In this document: positions 11,051 to 22,770 of the stretch, piece by piece
Layout: each line of letters begins with the position of its first letter
How positions within the stretch are numbered: position 1 is the first letter of the stretch
From: Hemibagrus wyckioides
Taxonomy: Eukaryota; Chordata; Actinopteri; Siluriformes; Bagridae
Length of the DNA stretch: 64,000 bases
Assembly: GCF_019097595.1 (NCBI RefSeq)
Contig: NC_080720.1
Span: 29,415,852 to 29,479,851 of the forward strand
Direction of reading: 5' to 3'
The notes under the pieces: generated by a model
The model's database searches: none
What the model saw: the letters and a program-made list of their open reading frames with translations, nothing else
Told to the model about the DNA's origin: nothing
Position numbers and translations under genes: made by a program

Positions 11051-12780
11051 TCAGTATGGCTTGTTAAATGCATTTTTGAGAATCCATCAAGTACTCTGTA
11101 AGTATTTCTCCATATTGGTTTCCATAGAAAAACCCATGCAAAACACCTAATATGCTGCTAATTAATATTTCATGCACGATATGATATGCATGATTCAGTT
11201 GTTTCCAGACTTCTCCAGAACCAGCCGTGAAACAGAACCAGCTCACAATGAAGCTTTACCAACTTATGACTCAGAAGATGATCAGAGGTTTATCTGCAGG
11301 GTCTAATGAGTGATATTTCACTTCAGTGAAATTTGGTTTTATATATCATGCAAATGATCTTGCATTTTAGTGGGTGGGGCTACACATTGCCATTTCTAGG
11401 TGTATTTTTCGAAACAATAACACACACCAAATTGTGAGACCGAATGTTCTGTTTATTTATTGTTTTCTCTTTCGTACATGTGCTGCCTTGAGCACTTCGA
11501 GCACCTGCTCAGTGTAAAGGCCTCGGCTTTGCTAAAAGCCTACATCCTGCTAGAGACTGGACCACACCACTGCAACCAACTCACCCAAGCGTTCATATTG
11601 AACTATGCACTCTGAAATGTAGTGTCAAACACCTGAGGCAGGAAACAGTAACATTTAATTGAAAGCAATTCACCAGCTTAATCCACCATCTGCTCTCTCT
11701 CTCTCTCTCTCTCTCGTTCCTCCTCATGCATTCATTAACCTCTGCCTACGGGAAAAAAGAGAGATGAAAAGGAAAAACAGAGCGAAGAAGGATTTTCTTG
11801 GGATAAATAGCGGCAATAAATACTCGATTATTCTTCTTCGCCCTCTGACATATCCTCGCACCAACCCACACGCAGAAGACTGACTACACTAATCTCACTA
11901 ATATTCAAATAACTCGCATTTCATGCATGAAGCGTATAAAGGGTCGGATAACGATAGAAGCGAGCGAGATGCACTGCACACACAAATGAACATATGACTG
12001 GTGTGTGTTTCTAAATTAAGCCCTGACAGAAGTTTCCTCCTTCTTACTGTAGTTACACAGCAACCATACGCACTCACACACACACACATACACACACACC
12101 ACAGAACCCTCCCATTGCATAACGTGAAGGTTTATATAAGTGTGTCATACACCCACACAGGCCTCAGTTAGTGGATTTAACAGGCGAAGAGAAATCAAGA
12201 AAGAGAGAGAAAGAAGGCAACTGGATGTAACAGTGACAGTCACCGATAGACAGACTATCCAAATTCCTGCCATGTGCTCTCTAAGACACGGCATCAAAAC
12301 AAAAGCTGACACCACAACACCGAAAAAAAGACAAGAACGTACAGAGACGCAGCCATATAGCCAAGTAGAACAAAGCACACAATTCAGCTGAATCATTGGA
12401 TTTAGCTTTAGTGGTGACAGTTTCAATTTTGCTCCATTTTATTCTCTTTACAAGCGAGCCACAATCCAGTCCAGGCTGAGATCCTAAAGGGAAACTCCAT
12501 CATAGAACACATATTGAACCAGGGTTGCGTTTCTGATGGAAATTTGTTGGTTGTTTTTCTTTTTTTTCGAGAGAAGAAAACTGCTACAACGAACACAAAC
12601 CATGAGTACCGTTAGCTCCTAATAGCAATTTCAGCAAACGCCTTCATTACCGACTCAGCATTTTCCACCCATTATAAATATCACATTATCATATTAATGA
12701 GAAATCCAATGTAGAAGATGCAGAATTAGTGTAAAAGTTTAGAAGCTGATTTTTGAGAATAGAGTTTACAAATCAAAAGG
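11051..12780. other. Intergenic, no gene seen
   Basis: Unique AT-rich DNA with (CT) at 11694-11715 and (CA) at about 12075-12100. No splice-bounded exon or known repeat recognised. Confidence 0.5.
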
Positions 12781-12885
12781 GACAGAGAGCTGGAAGTTAC
12801 TAAAGCACCGCCGCATCCCCCTCTCTCTTTAGGTAGTGACGTTAAAGAGAGAGTTGAATCCAACTGGCATTGTGGGTAATGTCGG
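12781..12885 (+). repeat. Unclassified interspersed repeat (family D), copy 1
   Basis: Blocks GAGAGCTGGAAGTTACTAAAGC, CCGCATC and GGCATTGTGGGTAATGTC occur in the same order at 48476 and 48665, and in part at 62487. Confidence 0.6.
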
Positions 12886-14240
12886 AAATCCTTAACTAAA
12901 GTGAAGAGGTTGATAAAAGTCAAAAAATAATGAATATGCAAATCATTTAAGGTGGATTCTTCCTTAAACAGCTGCATAAGTGTCTATATTTTTAGATCAC
13001 AAGTCCTTCCTGTTAAATAGTGAAGTGTTACATCCCTTCTGGATGGCTAAGCTTGGCTAAGGTTTGGTACATTGTGTTGAGCTAGCATCTAGCTGGTAAG
13101 TTCACATTTAAATGCTCATATCATTTAAACATGTGTTAGATAAATGAACAGAAATAAAGTTTTACACTTTTTACTCCGTTTTCGTTGCTTGTACTCGCAA
13201 TCACTTCTTTTCTTTCTTTTTTTTTTGCATTTTGATGCTTAATAGATTGCTTAAGGAGTTTTTAATTAACCAAAATGAACTTTCTTGAAGAGGATCCTTG
13301 CAGGAGGAATTTAGTAATGATCTGGTTTTAAATGGCTCCAAGTGTGTGGAAAAGATATTTAATGAGTGTATTTCCGACCCGATGCTATGAGAAACCTGCT
13401 CTGTGGGTCTGACAGAGTCGAATTGGATGGCCTTGTGTGGGAGCACTTCATTCGACCCATCCTACACACACACACACACACACACACAGATTAAACGGCA
13501 TCCTCATAGACTGCCTGGATCATTCACTAGCTGTTACATGTGATACATGTCATGAATGTTATTCCTCATGCTTACAGCTACTCTGAGGATCTTTTGCGTC
13601 TGTATAGCATTTCCTCTTAGTTGGACTATTAAACAAGACTATTGTCCGTTTGTTTGAAAACAACTCGATCTTCTTTTAAAATCTTTCCATTTTTAAAAGG
13701 AGTTTCGCTTTTATGTCTTTATCTCTATGTCTTTTTTATTATTATCAAAAAGCAATTTTTTCCTACAACATCATGGTTGTGTAACTGTTTCTCGTTACGT
13801 TTAATGATCTATAACATCCATGTGACAAGTTAGTTCCTGTTATAAACACATACACAATAGCATAAAATTAATAAGACAAAAAAAATGCAGCTGGTCATAT
13901 ACGAAGATCCTTGCGGAAAATAAAATAAAATAAAATAAAGAAATAAAGCTCTAATATTGAAACGGTTCAAAGAATGTGAAATCTTTGAAGTCACTTTTTT
14001 GGAACTGTGTCTCTGTTGCGACATATTTTTTATTAATTTGTGAATTTTAGAATTGTTGAAATCCCTAAAATTGAAGTTACAGAAACACTCCAATAAGAAG
14101 GAGGAGTTTTGCGCTTATCAATACTATGGGACAAATCTTTCATAAGACAGTGGTGTTGTTTTTGTTAAAAAGAAATCTTTATACTGTTTTGAATGTGCTG
14201 TATTTTATTTTTTTCTTATTTGTATATAACAATAAGAAGA
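12886..14240. other. Intergenic, no gene seen
   Basis: AT-rich, with (CA) at about 13463-13489 and a (TAAAA)n tract near 13920. No feature recognised. Confidence 0.5.
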
Positions 14241-14254
14241 AGAAGAATAGTAAA

Positions 14255-14440
14255 GAACCCATAAACTACCATATAACTTGAATTCACTGAACCCCACTGG
14301 GTTCTTTTCGGTGGAGTCTTCAGACTAGTTCTATATAAAGAACCATTTTTGGGTTTTTCTGTATATAATGTAAGTGATAGAACCATTTTAGCATCTGTAT
14401 AAAAGAGTGTGCTTAAAATGTAAAGTCTTAAATACTTCAC
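14255..14440. repeat. Fish GGGTTCT/AGAACC interspersed repeat
   Basis: Spaced AGAACC and GGGTTCTTTT motifs on both strands (AACCCCACTGGGTTC, AAAGAACCATTTTTGGG, TAGAACCATTTTAGC), as in a common short teleost repeat. A second copy is at 37062-37225. Confidence 0.5.
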
Positions 14441-15180
14441 TGTGGTGGACAACTTACTAAAAGTGCTAACACTGGAGTTTCCTTCCGTTCCATGTAGATT
14501 AATAACATAATTTCACGATTATCCTTTTTTTTATTGTTAAACTAATTTTTAAAAAATCTGGATATTATCTCTGCCACACAGGTCAGTGTCAATGAGCTGT
14601 TACTATAGAAACCTGTCGAACTATAGAGCTCCTGTTACAGCTGCAGGTGGAGAGAATTGACCGATCTGATGCGAGAAGTCAAAAGAACGGAGCTGGACAT
14701 CTTCAAGCTAGAAGATTGGATCCACATTTTAGTAACTAGATGTTTTACAAAACTAGCTAGCTAAGTTTCACGATCATGATTTCCAAAAAGCACAAAATGT
14801 ATGATCAGGTTTACGAGTGGCCATACTGATGTGATATCATGTACTGAACTCAGGATCAAGGAAGTTAAGGGGAATTTTTTATTTATTTATTTATTTTCTA
14901 GTCAGAGTTTGAAAATTCCAAGCTGTGACACAGGAGTGTCGGGAAAACTCAATTTTGGTCCCAGTTTTTGTTTTGATTTAACTTTCCCAAAGTGCCAGAC
15001 ATTTTGAATAATATACAGTATAACATAACAACTTTGTTTATTATGAAACCTGTAGCTAGTTTAAGCTAGAAACATCGACAGTCAGGTTCTGCAGCTAAAA
15101 GGTTCTTCTAATATCTTTACGATATAGCTTGATGACACTTGAGACAGACAGAGACGTCTGCCTTTACATGTGCATGAATT
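14441..15180. other. Intergenic, no gene seen
   Basis: Unique sequence with a short (TTTA)n run near 14880. Confidence 0.5.
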
Positions 15181-15550
15181 TAATATGGAGTTGGCCCACC
15201 CTTTGCAGCTATAACAGCTTCAATTCAATTCAACCCAAAGGTTTTCTATGGGGTTGAGATCAGGACTCTGTGCAGGCCAATCAAGTTCCTCCACACCAAA
15301 CTCGCCTCATCCATGTCTTTATGGACCTTGCTTTGGTCACTGGTGTGCAGTCATGTTGGAACAGGAAGGGGTCATCCCCAAACTGTTCCCACAAAGTTGG
15401 GAGCATGAAATTGTTCAAAATGTCTTGGTATGAAGCTGAAGCATTAAGAGTTCCTTTCACTGGAACTAAGAGGCCGAGCCCAACCCCTGAAAAACAGCAC
15501 CTGAATTCAATGATTTGGAGGGGTGTCCCAAAACTTTTGGCAATATAGTG
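15181..15550 (-). mobile_element. Internally deleted Tc1-like element (related to family A)
   Basis: Right end CCCAAAACTTTTGGCAATATAGTG followed by TA. The interior aligns with 7000-7420 (GGACCTTGCTTTGGTCACTGG, CCCACAAAGTTGGGAGCATG) but lacks about 120 bp after ACAGCTTCAA and everything from the CCTGAAAAACA block to the right end. The left inverted repeat is lost. Minus-strand transposase remnants around FQHDC are readable in pieces. Confidence 0.8.
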
Positions 15551-15552
15551 TA

Positions 15553-15779
15553 TGTTAAAAATAGTCAAAAAACTAAGACGTGCAGTAGAACAGTAACATT
15601 GTATTTCTCTACTGTGGGTAATATTACCAGTCTGAACTCGTCTATAAATATATGCCTGTTCTCATGGGTGATGTGCCTTCTGATATGGAGGTCATGGAGA
15701 GGAGGAGGGCAGAAGGAACAGGGTGGATGGTGGGATGATTGAAAAGGAGGGCATAATCAGAAAGATCAACAACCCTGAG

Positions 15780-15811
<32 letters not shown>

Positions 15812-16355
15812 ATGTGTGTGTGTGTGTTCATGGGGGCACAGCAATGAATCACAGTTTTTGTTAAAAATAAAGCAGCAGCATCAATCAATCAGGAGTTGCT
15901 GTCTTCACCTGCTACTGTTCCACACACAGAGATAAACATAGGTTTGTATACTGTACATAGTATTGTGTGCTTCTACACTGGTGTCTATTCAGCATTACAG
16001 CACTATTCCTTGTAGTAAGGTACATTATAGTAGGGAATTCCTTGTGTTTTTAATTAAAGCAGATATTGTGATTAAAACAAAATAATTAAAGTAAGAAATA
16101 GTTCTACGATATAAGATAGAGTCTATGATATTAAAAAAATGATGAGGTGGTGTGTTGAATCTTGACGCAAATCCTCCTACCTGCCTGATTATTTTTTTAT
16201 TTACTATAAATGCAGCTTTATTCATCTTATAACACAGAAATTAATGCCAAAACAAACAACACATTATTTTTTGGGTTGTTAAAGTTGGAAGTGAATTTAA
16301 AAAAAATAAAAAATTAATTAAAAAAAAAGTCTCACTGAAGACTCCTTCCAGATAT

Positions 16356-16418
<63 letters not shown>

Positions 16419-17080
16419 TTATTTTTAATCTGGTTAGTAACAGTCTCTAAACTATAGAAATCATACAAATGTCAGGTTTTTGCAGCTGCAGACAGTTGTT
16501 CCATGACTTCTTTCTCCTAAAGTTAATACACCAAAAAATGTTTGTCATTAAAAACACAAATCTCCCTTTATTGAAAAACCAACAACATTGGCGAAAGCTT
16601 CCAAATTCACTGAATAAACATCAATAAATTACACATTTTATAATAACTTTTATAGCCACATCAATTGTCTAATCATTAGACATTATATTTTCTTCTCGTT
16701 CAAAAAAATAAAATAAATTAAAATTTTCATTGTCTAGGGTTTAGTAAGTTCTAAAGTTTTGGGGGGATTACAGACTTTCTAGATGTTTCGTTGTAGGTTC
16801 TTCATTGTAGAGCAGTGTATTGGGATTAAAATGCAGCATACTTTACATTAAAGTTTAGTATATTTCGATGGTTACATGCATTGAGAGAAAAAAAAACAGC
16901 ACTATGGGATTTACAAGAGATCTTTGGATGCTGAACGGTTTTAGCTTTAAGGGATTTAAACATCCCTTGTTGCAGGGTTCAGAGAACATTCAGTCTGCAA
17001 ACCAGAAAGAAAAATCGAAGAAAACTTAACCCTTTTTACCAGCACACTGGTGCTCTATTTCTCCGGCAGAACGGAATTCG
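15553..17080. other. Intergenic, simple repeats
   Basis: Contains (TG) at 15780-15830, (TTTA)n at 16352-16420 and AT-rich unique DNA. No gene seen. Confidence 0.55.
16352..16420. repeat. (TTTA)n microsatellite
   Basis: About 17 units of TTTA, pure. Confidence 0.9.
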
Positions 17081-17081
17081 A

Positions 17082-17320
17082 TTCATCAGACATTTTCAAA
17101 CAGGAAAATTAAACGAATTATTTTATCACCACAGTTCTGATATAAAATCTTCTATAAAGTCTTTCGGTGTGAGACGTGTGTTTTTCCCTCTGTTGGATAA
17201 CCTTATATGGAATTTTTGTGGTTAAATTTGACAATGAACAAGCACTTGGGGCGTCTCAGAGAGCAGAAATGGGTTTGATATCAACATTTACTTTGAAGAT
17301 CGAAACATTTGTGTGAAAAT
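17082..17320 (+). repeat. Unclassified interspersed repeat (family E), copy 1
   Basis: Shares CCTCTGTTGGATAACCTTA, ATGAACAAGCA.TTGGGGC, AGAAATGGGTT and TTTACTTTGAAGAT with 27636-27812 in the same order and spacing. The segment at about 17120-17185 is missing from the other copy. Confidence 0.7.
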
Positions 17321-17629
17321 TACACTGAGATACACTGAGATAACCAAGCAGTCATCTGGTTCTGGTTAGTTGTGGAAGTATCCACATGTTCACATTGCTT
17401 ACTGGGTATTTAGTATGAATCAGTTCTAATATTTTTTGTACCGTTCCCTCGTTTTTATATTTTCTTCTCATCCTCATATTTGTTTTCTTTCAATCTATTT
17501 CTTTTTAAAAGACACTCTAGTTTTCTTTAACCACCCCATCTTTTTTCAATCTCTTTTCCTCTTGTTAGCTTCCCCTTCACACCAATCATTATTCATTCAT
17601 CATTCCATCCTTCACAGCCTCCCCCATCC

Positions 17630-17885
17630 AGATAGAGAGAAATGTGCTTTGGGTGCATCTGTGAGCACTGCAGGGACTTCTTCGAACCCCTCACAAGCGT
17701 GGTGGATCATGGAATAATGGCTCCAATAACTCAGTTTATGGCCTGGGGCGGAGAATTTGTCCCACTTTTCCCTGCCTGTAAACACAATAACACGGAAGCA
17801 GGATGACTCGAGATTCGGCACTTTCTCAAGCTCAGTCACTTTCAGCTCCAGCTCTGAAGATGAAATTCAGGCAACGCTTTCTCAG
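17630..17885. other. Higher-complexity block, possible regulatory DNA
   Basis: Repeat-free block (CTCAGTTTATGGCCTGGGGC, CCTGCCTGTAAACACAATAA). TGTAAACA resembles a forkhead site. No exon structure found. Conservation untested. Confidence 0.2.
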
Positions 17886-18850
17886 TATCGCTATACGGTA
17901 ACATAAGCTGAATTTATAAAACCTTTAGAATGTAATTCAGGAGGATAAATCCATCAGGATGATAAAAAAGACCAGAGTCTAGGAATCTGGTCTATTTCTG
18001 CTATACAGACACTTATTAGAGCCAGAATAGAGCGAGTACGCAGGCTTCTATGATATTATAATACATCACAGATTGACTTTCTGACAGTAAATGGAAAAGA
18101 CAAACAGGAAGACGGAAATGATTAGATTGATAATGCTATTATTTATGCTTCACAGGGTTGTATTCAAGGCTGCTATTGTTAAGTTCAAGCCCAAAATGAA
18201 GGTGAGACCGAGTTTGAAACCAAGTAAAGACAGAAATCTTGACTCCAAAGGAAGTTTGAGTTGGCTTTATTTGGGCATTACACCAATTATTAGGCTGTTT
18301 TTTAGAAGAAGGAAGTACTGATCCAATGAAACAAACCAGTCCAAGTCAAAGTACTTGTGTTTCATCATTAAAAAGCAAAATAAATATCGGTTAATTTAAT
18401 GGGACACCCGGACTCACTGTATCAAAAACACTTTGTTTGTGTTACATTAATATATGTATATATAGTTCAGAGTATAAAAAATGGTCTGTAATTTAAGTTG
18501 TGTACTTTGTTTGTCAGGAACAGAAAGCGGAGAAGATACAAGCGCATGTGAGTCAGTTTGTAATTTTAGTTTTATACTACAAAAACAGGGTCAACTGGTC
18601 AAAACTGGGCAAACATAAATGGAGCAAAGGCTTGGATTTGTGTAGTCAGAGTGGAGTATAACTGAATGAATACTTACATCACAAACTATGCTATACAAGG
18701 GTTTAAACCCTCAAAATAATCAAATTCTAAACAGGTGTGGGAAAAGGACAAGGGCACATAAGGGAATAAGCCAATGTCAGCCAGGACCAGAATGAAAACA
18801 AAGACACACATGGAGGCATAAACAGACACATAACAATGTGAAAGTCCATG
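17886..18850. other. Intergenic, no gene seen
   Basis: AT-rich unique sequence without recognisable features. Confidence 0.5.
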
Positions 18851-18856
18851 CCATAA

Positions 18857-18901
18857 GCGCAGTGAGCTGCTCTGTACACCGAGCAGCTCGGCTCACTGCG
18901 C
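18857..18901. other. GC-rich hairpin
   Basis: GCGCAGTGAGC pairs exactly with GCTCACTGCGC, and inside them TGCTC pairs with GAGCA around an 8-nt loop (TGTACACC), leaving one 5-nt bulge on the right arm. It stands out in AT-rich DNA. The stem is short for a microRNA precursor. Function unknown. Confidence 0.6.
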
Positions 18902-18944
18902 TCGGTGCAAGGGGAAGGTTCTTGACGTGATTCAGTTTTCAATA

Positions 18945-19401
18945 CAGTGTAACCCTGGCATACAAATGCCCTCCATTACAAGTTTTTGTCTTAAGAATTG
19001 AAATTTTGCAAGAAATTTCCATCGGCATACGAAACATTTTCGGCATACGAACGAACCGAACTGAATGCTGGCTAAGCTGCGTGTACATCTGGGAGCCATT
19101 CAAAACTTGTTTGCATCAGTGGAAAGCCAAGCAACGCGAGTTTATGCATTTTACGAATTCTTTTTTTCAGTCAGCAAAGGCTGTTTCAAAAGAGCCAACC
19201 CACGATATCAACGTTGTCGTCGTACTGCGTCCAAAAGCTAGGTGATTTTTTTTATTGACAGATTGGTTGCATGGGTGGTCTGTTCTATTTTTAGCCTAAG
19301 CTTGGTGGCATGACTTCCTCTGAGGAGCCTTGACATGGAATGCTTGGAATGCTTTCTTATTAAGAACTCACCTCCAGAACTCGTATACCGAGTTTCCACT
19401 G
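18945..19401. mobile_element. Non-autonomous pogo/Tigger-like DNA transposon
   Basis: Ends are CAGTGTAACCCTGGCATAC on the left and the complement of CAGTGGAAACTCGGTATACGAG on the right. Each end is flanked by TA (18943-44 and 19402-03), the Tc1/mariner-superfamily target duplication. CAGTGGAA-type ends are typical of the pogo/Tigger group. The 457 bp contain no intact transposase frame. Confidence 0.7.
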
Positions 19402-19403
19402 TA

Positions 19404-21590
19404 TTATAAGAAGGTTGTTTGTAAATGTTCTCATAGACCAAAACCAGACTAAGCATTCATGTGAGATTTTTTATTCATGTGAGCTGATTTTCAGCACAAA
19501 TTCCGATCACCCTTAAATTACAAATAGCATGGCTGATTTATGTTTTGTGACGCCCACAAAACTCCAGAAAAGGCTATACTGACAGCTGAAAATAACAAAA
19601 TGACAACAAAACTGTAATAAAGCTCAGTTACAGCTGCTACAGACACACACTAACTGTTCCTCCCTTTAAACAGCGCCATTTCTTTTGCCTTGACTGTATT
19701 CATAGTGTTATTTGTCCCAATTTAGTTATTTATTTATTTAGATTGTGTTCTTTCAAGTCTTTAATATGAAATGACATGAAACGAGTTACACGGAATTCTT
19801 TTGTGTATTCTTCTGTAATTTTGAGCTCAAACTTGTGTAAAAGACATAATGCAAAAAAGAAAATATAGTAATAATCCAGCAAAACCTTTGTTTCAGAAGA
19901 AAGCTTTTATTTTGCTTCATTAACTTTCATTCAGTGTGTTTTGACTATGAATACAAACACCTGTGTACAATTGTTTACCGTGCTTCATTTATTGCACATT
20001 TTTGTAGATTAAACCCTCTTTGCCCCAGCCTCCAGCGTGCCACTCCTTTATTTACAGCTTTCAATAGATTTTATGACAAGCTCCTAATAAACGAAAAGCT
20101 TATAGAGACAGAAGTGAGCATGCTCACATCCCTGTAAGAGCACACTTGTCACTACACATCTTTATTCATCCACACAGTTCAGTCCATCTTGCGCCAAATA
20201 ATCACTTCCATTTTCATGCAAAGACGGGCTCGGATTGTGCTCGGCGTTTTTTTTATTTCATTATGTTGTTTCCCCCCACCCCATGCGCATAAACCAGTAC
20301 CCGTGTGCGTGTACGGTGAGTCAGAGCTGGATAATTGCAGTCATCAGTAAGTAAATTACATGACACAGTTCATTCACTGGACGCCTGTCATCTTCGCCGG
20401 CTCTCCTAGTGAGACGCTGTTCCTGCGCGACCCAGTGTTGACAATACAACAGCTGATGACAAAAAGCCACCCAGCAAGTGAGTTAACGTGACCCGACAGC
20501 AACAGTTCCAGCTCATGGTTCCTGTCAGATGATGTCTCCGTTTTACAGCAGGACTCATGATTGGTAAAAAAAAAAAAATAATAAACAAATAAAAAAAACA
20601 AAACAAGGAAATACATGAAGTATGGCTCACAGCTGTTTTACTAAGCGCATCACATAGACAACACAGACATTACCCCAAATGACTTCACACACACGCTAGA
20701 CACTTAACCCCTAGCATTATGTCCAGATGACAACATATCATTTTTAAGTCAATGGAAATCCAAACAAAATTTGTTCAAGTCTTTCAACCAATCCTTGCAG
20801 ATTGCATAATTCATCCCCTCAATCCATACAGTTTAATTTTTTGATTTATTTTTATACATTTAATCTGTACAGAGACCTCAGTTTCAGTCTGTCAACTACT
20901 TGACAGGTGATTATTTCATATCTGATATTTGTGAGCATTTCTGAGTTTCACTTTAAGTCCTTGCCTTCCTGGTTGCTCTTGTGTTGTGCTTGCTGTGACA
21001 CCAAATTTCCCCTTGGGGATTAATAAAGTAGTCTCTACTCCACTGCTCTCTACTCTACTCTACTTAAATACAAATGTATGCAAGTGCAAACCAGACAGAC
21101 ATTCATTCAAATGACATGAAGAGTGGTTGTGTTTAGTATATTGTCAGCTACAGCCATTGCATTAAGGCCTAAAAGCAAAGACAGAGACTGCACAATCATT
21201 CTGCACAAAAGAAAGCAAAGGAGGTGACGCAACAAAGAGAATTTCAGCAGGATTACATGTACTACAATAACGTAAAACAGTCCTGTTTGATGTGACACAT
21301 GACTTCCCCAACATTCAACCTTCAATCTCCGTCAAAGCTTAGATTCCGAGCCGTTAAAGCCAGCAATACAGCAATCTGTCTACACATCTAGTAGCAGAAT
21401 TCAGTGAGTATACCAAACAAGATAATAGAGAACATGAGGAAGTACACTCCTGACCTTAACTGAATAAGTGAACACTCATACCTTTAAAGCTTCATCTCAG
21501 CATAGAGTGGATTACAGCAGGGCATCTCCCAGAGAATCATCCCAAAAGGTACAAAGATATCTAAAGTGAACAGTAAAACTGGCCTGAATC
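19404..21590. other. Intergenic, no gene seen
   Basis: Mostly unique DNA. A retroposon-like 3' end (TTTCCCCTTGGGGATTAATAAAGT followed by degenerate CTCTA repeats) lies at about 21000-21063. A higher-complexity block occurs at 20310-20540 (GGATAATTGCAGTCATCAGT). No coding exon recognised. Confidence 0.5.
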
Positions 21591-21599
21591 TGGGCTCAG

Positions 21600-22770
21600 A
21601 TTCTAGAGGACTTGTTTTCTGCTTGACAACCAGACCCCAGACAACAAGTCCTCTTTGTAGGAGTTGTCAAATAGTAGAACATGGGGATGTGGTAGGTACA
21701 GAAACCTCCTCACTAGTGGAGAATAAGCAAGAGAGAGAGAGCTTCTGAAACATTCAAAAGTATGGAAAACCTCTGGGGCACTAGATGGCTTTGTATGACA
21801 TTGCAATAAGACTCAAGAGTTCATTCAAGAGTCTTGGGTCGGAGTCATTGAACAGAAAAACAAAAATATGGAGAGGCTTCATTGGTTGTGGAGATGAAGA
21901 GGGTTGTGAATTTGTAAAAAGTAGGCAGTTCCTGCTTTGCACTATATAGCCAGACCACCATTAAATACTCTTGGGTAGGGGTAGCAGTAGGTCTGGTTGT
22001 TTAGAAATGGGAGGGAGCGTTCCAGAAACTTAAAGAAGTTGAGGAGAGGGATTGTGGAGCTGTAAAATGGGACAGCTTTGTTAATAATAAAAAAAAGAAG
22101 GGGATTGTGGAGCTTTAAAAAGGGAGCAGAACTCTGAAAACCTGAACTGGAATTCCCCAAGGCTTCTACTTTGGGGTAGACAACCAGAACTCCCACTAAA
22201 GTCTTTAATACTATAGGAAGATGGGGTGGTTGTGGGTCCTGAAGCTTTATCAATAATGAAGAAAGAGAAAGGGATTGTGGCATTGTAAAAAGAGAGAACC
22301 TGGACTGGATTTCCATATGCATTCTGGTTTGTGCTAGACAACCAGAGCTCCCAGTACAGACTCTGGGGTAGAATTTATTAAATGCTAAAGAGGAAATGGG
22401 GAGGTGGTGTTTCCTGAAGCTTTGTCAATAAGCTACTTTGGTGTAGACGACCAGAACTCCCACTAAAGACTTTGGGGCAGGGTTCATTTAATACTACAGT
22501 GATATGGGGTGGTTGTGGGTCCTAAAGCTTTATCAATAATGAAGAAAGAGAAAGGGATTGCGGAGTTGCAAAAAGCTAGCAGTACTCTAAAAACCTGGAC
22601 TGGATTTCCACATGGATTCTGGTTTGTGCTTAGACCTCATGGGTAGGAGTTGTTCGGGTGGTGGTCCAGATTTTTTGTGAACAGTGGTGAAAGTAAATGG
22701 GATTGATTGTGGAACCTGGTCCACAGCTTCTGCTTTGCACTAGACACCCAGACCCCCCAAGAAACCTTTT
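21600..22770. repeat. Degenerate tandem array, repeated GACAACCAGA landmark
   Basis: A motif like TAGACAACCAGAACTCCCACT recurs at about 21630, 21947, 22175, 22334, 22446, 22630 and 22741, with shared blocks between (GGGATTGTGGAGCT, GGGGTGGTTGTGGGTCCT, GAAGCTTTATCAATAATG). The segments 22175-22330 and 22446-22625 are the closest pair. Spacing varies from about 110 to 320 bp, so this is an old, rearranged array. Minus-strand frames of up to 126 codons through it are repeat-derived. Confidence 0.75.

Noticed and set aside
18857..18901. microRNA precursor
   Set aside because: Total stem is about 16 bp with a bulge, shorter than a usual pre-miRNA stem of 22 bp or more.
21942..22322. 126-codon minus-strand open frame
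   Set aside because: Lies wholly in the degenerate tandem array and its protein repeats follow the DNA units.
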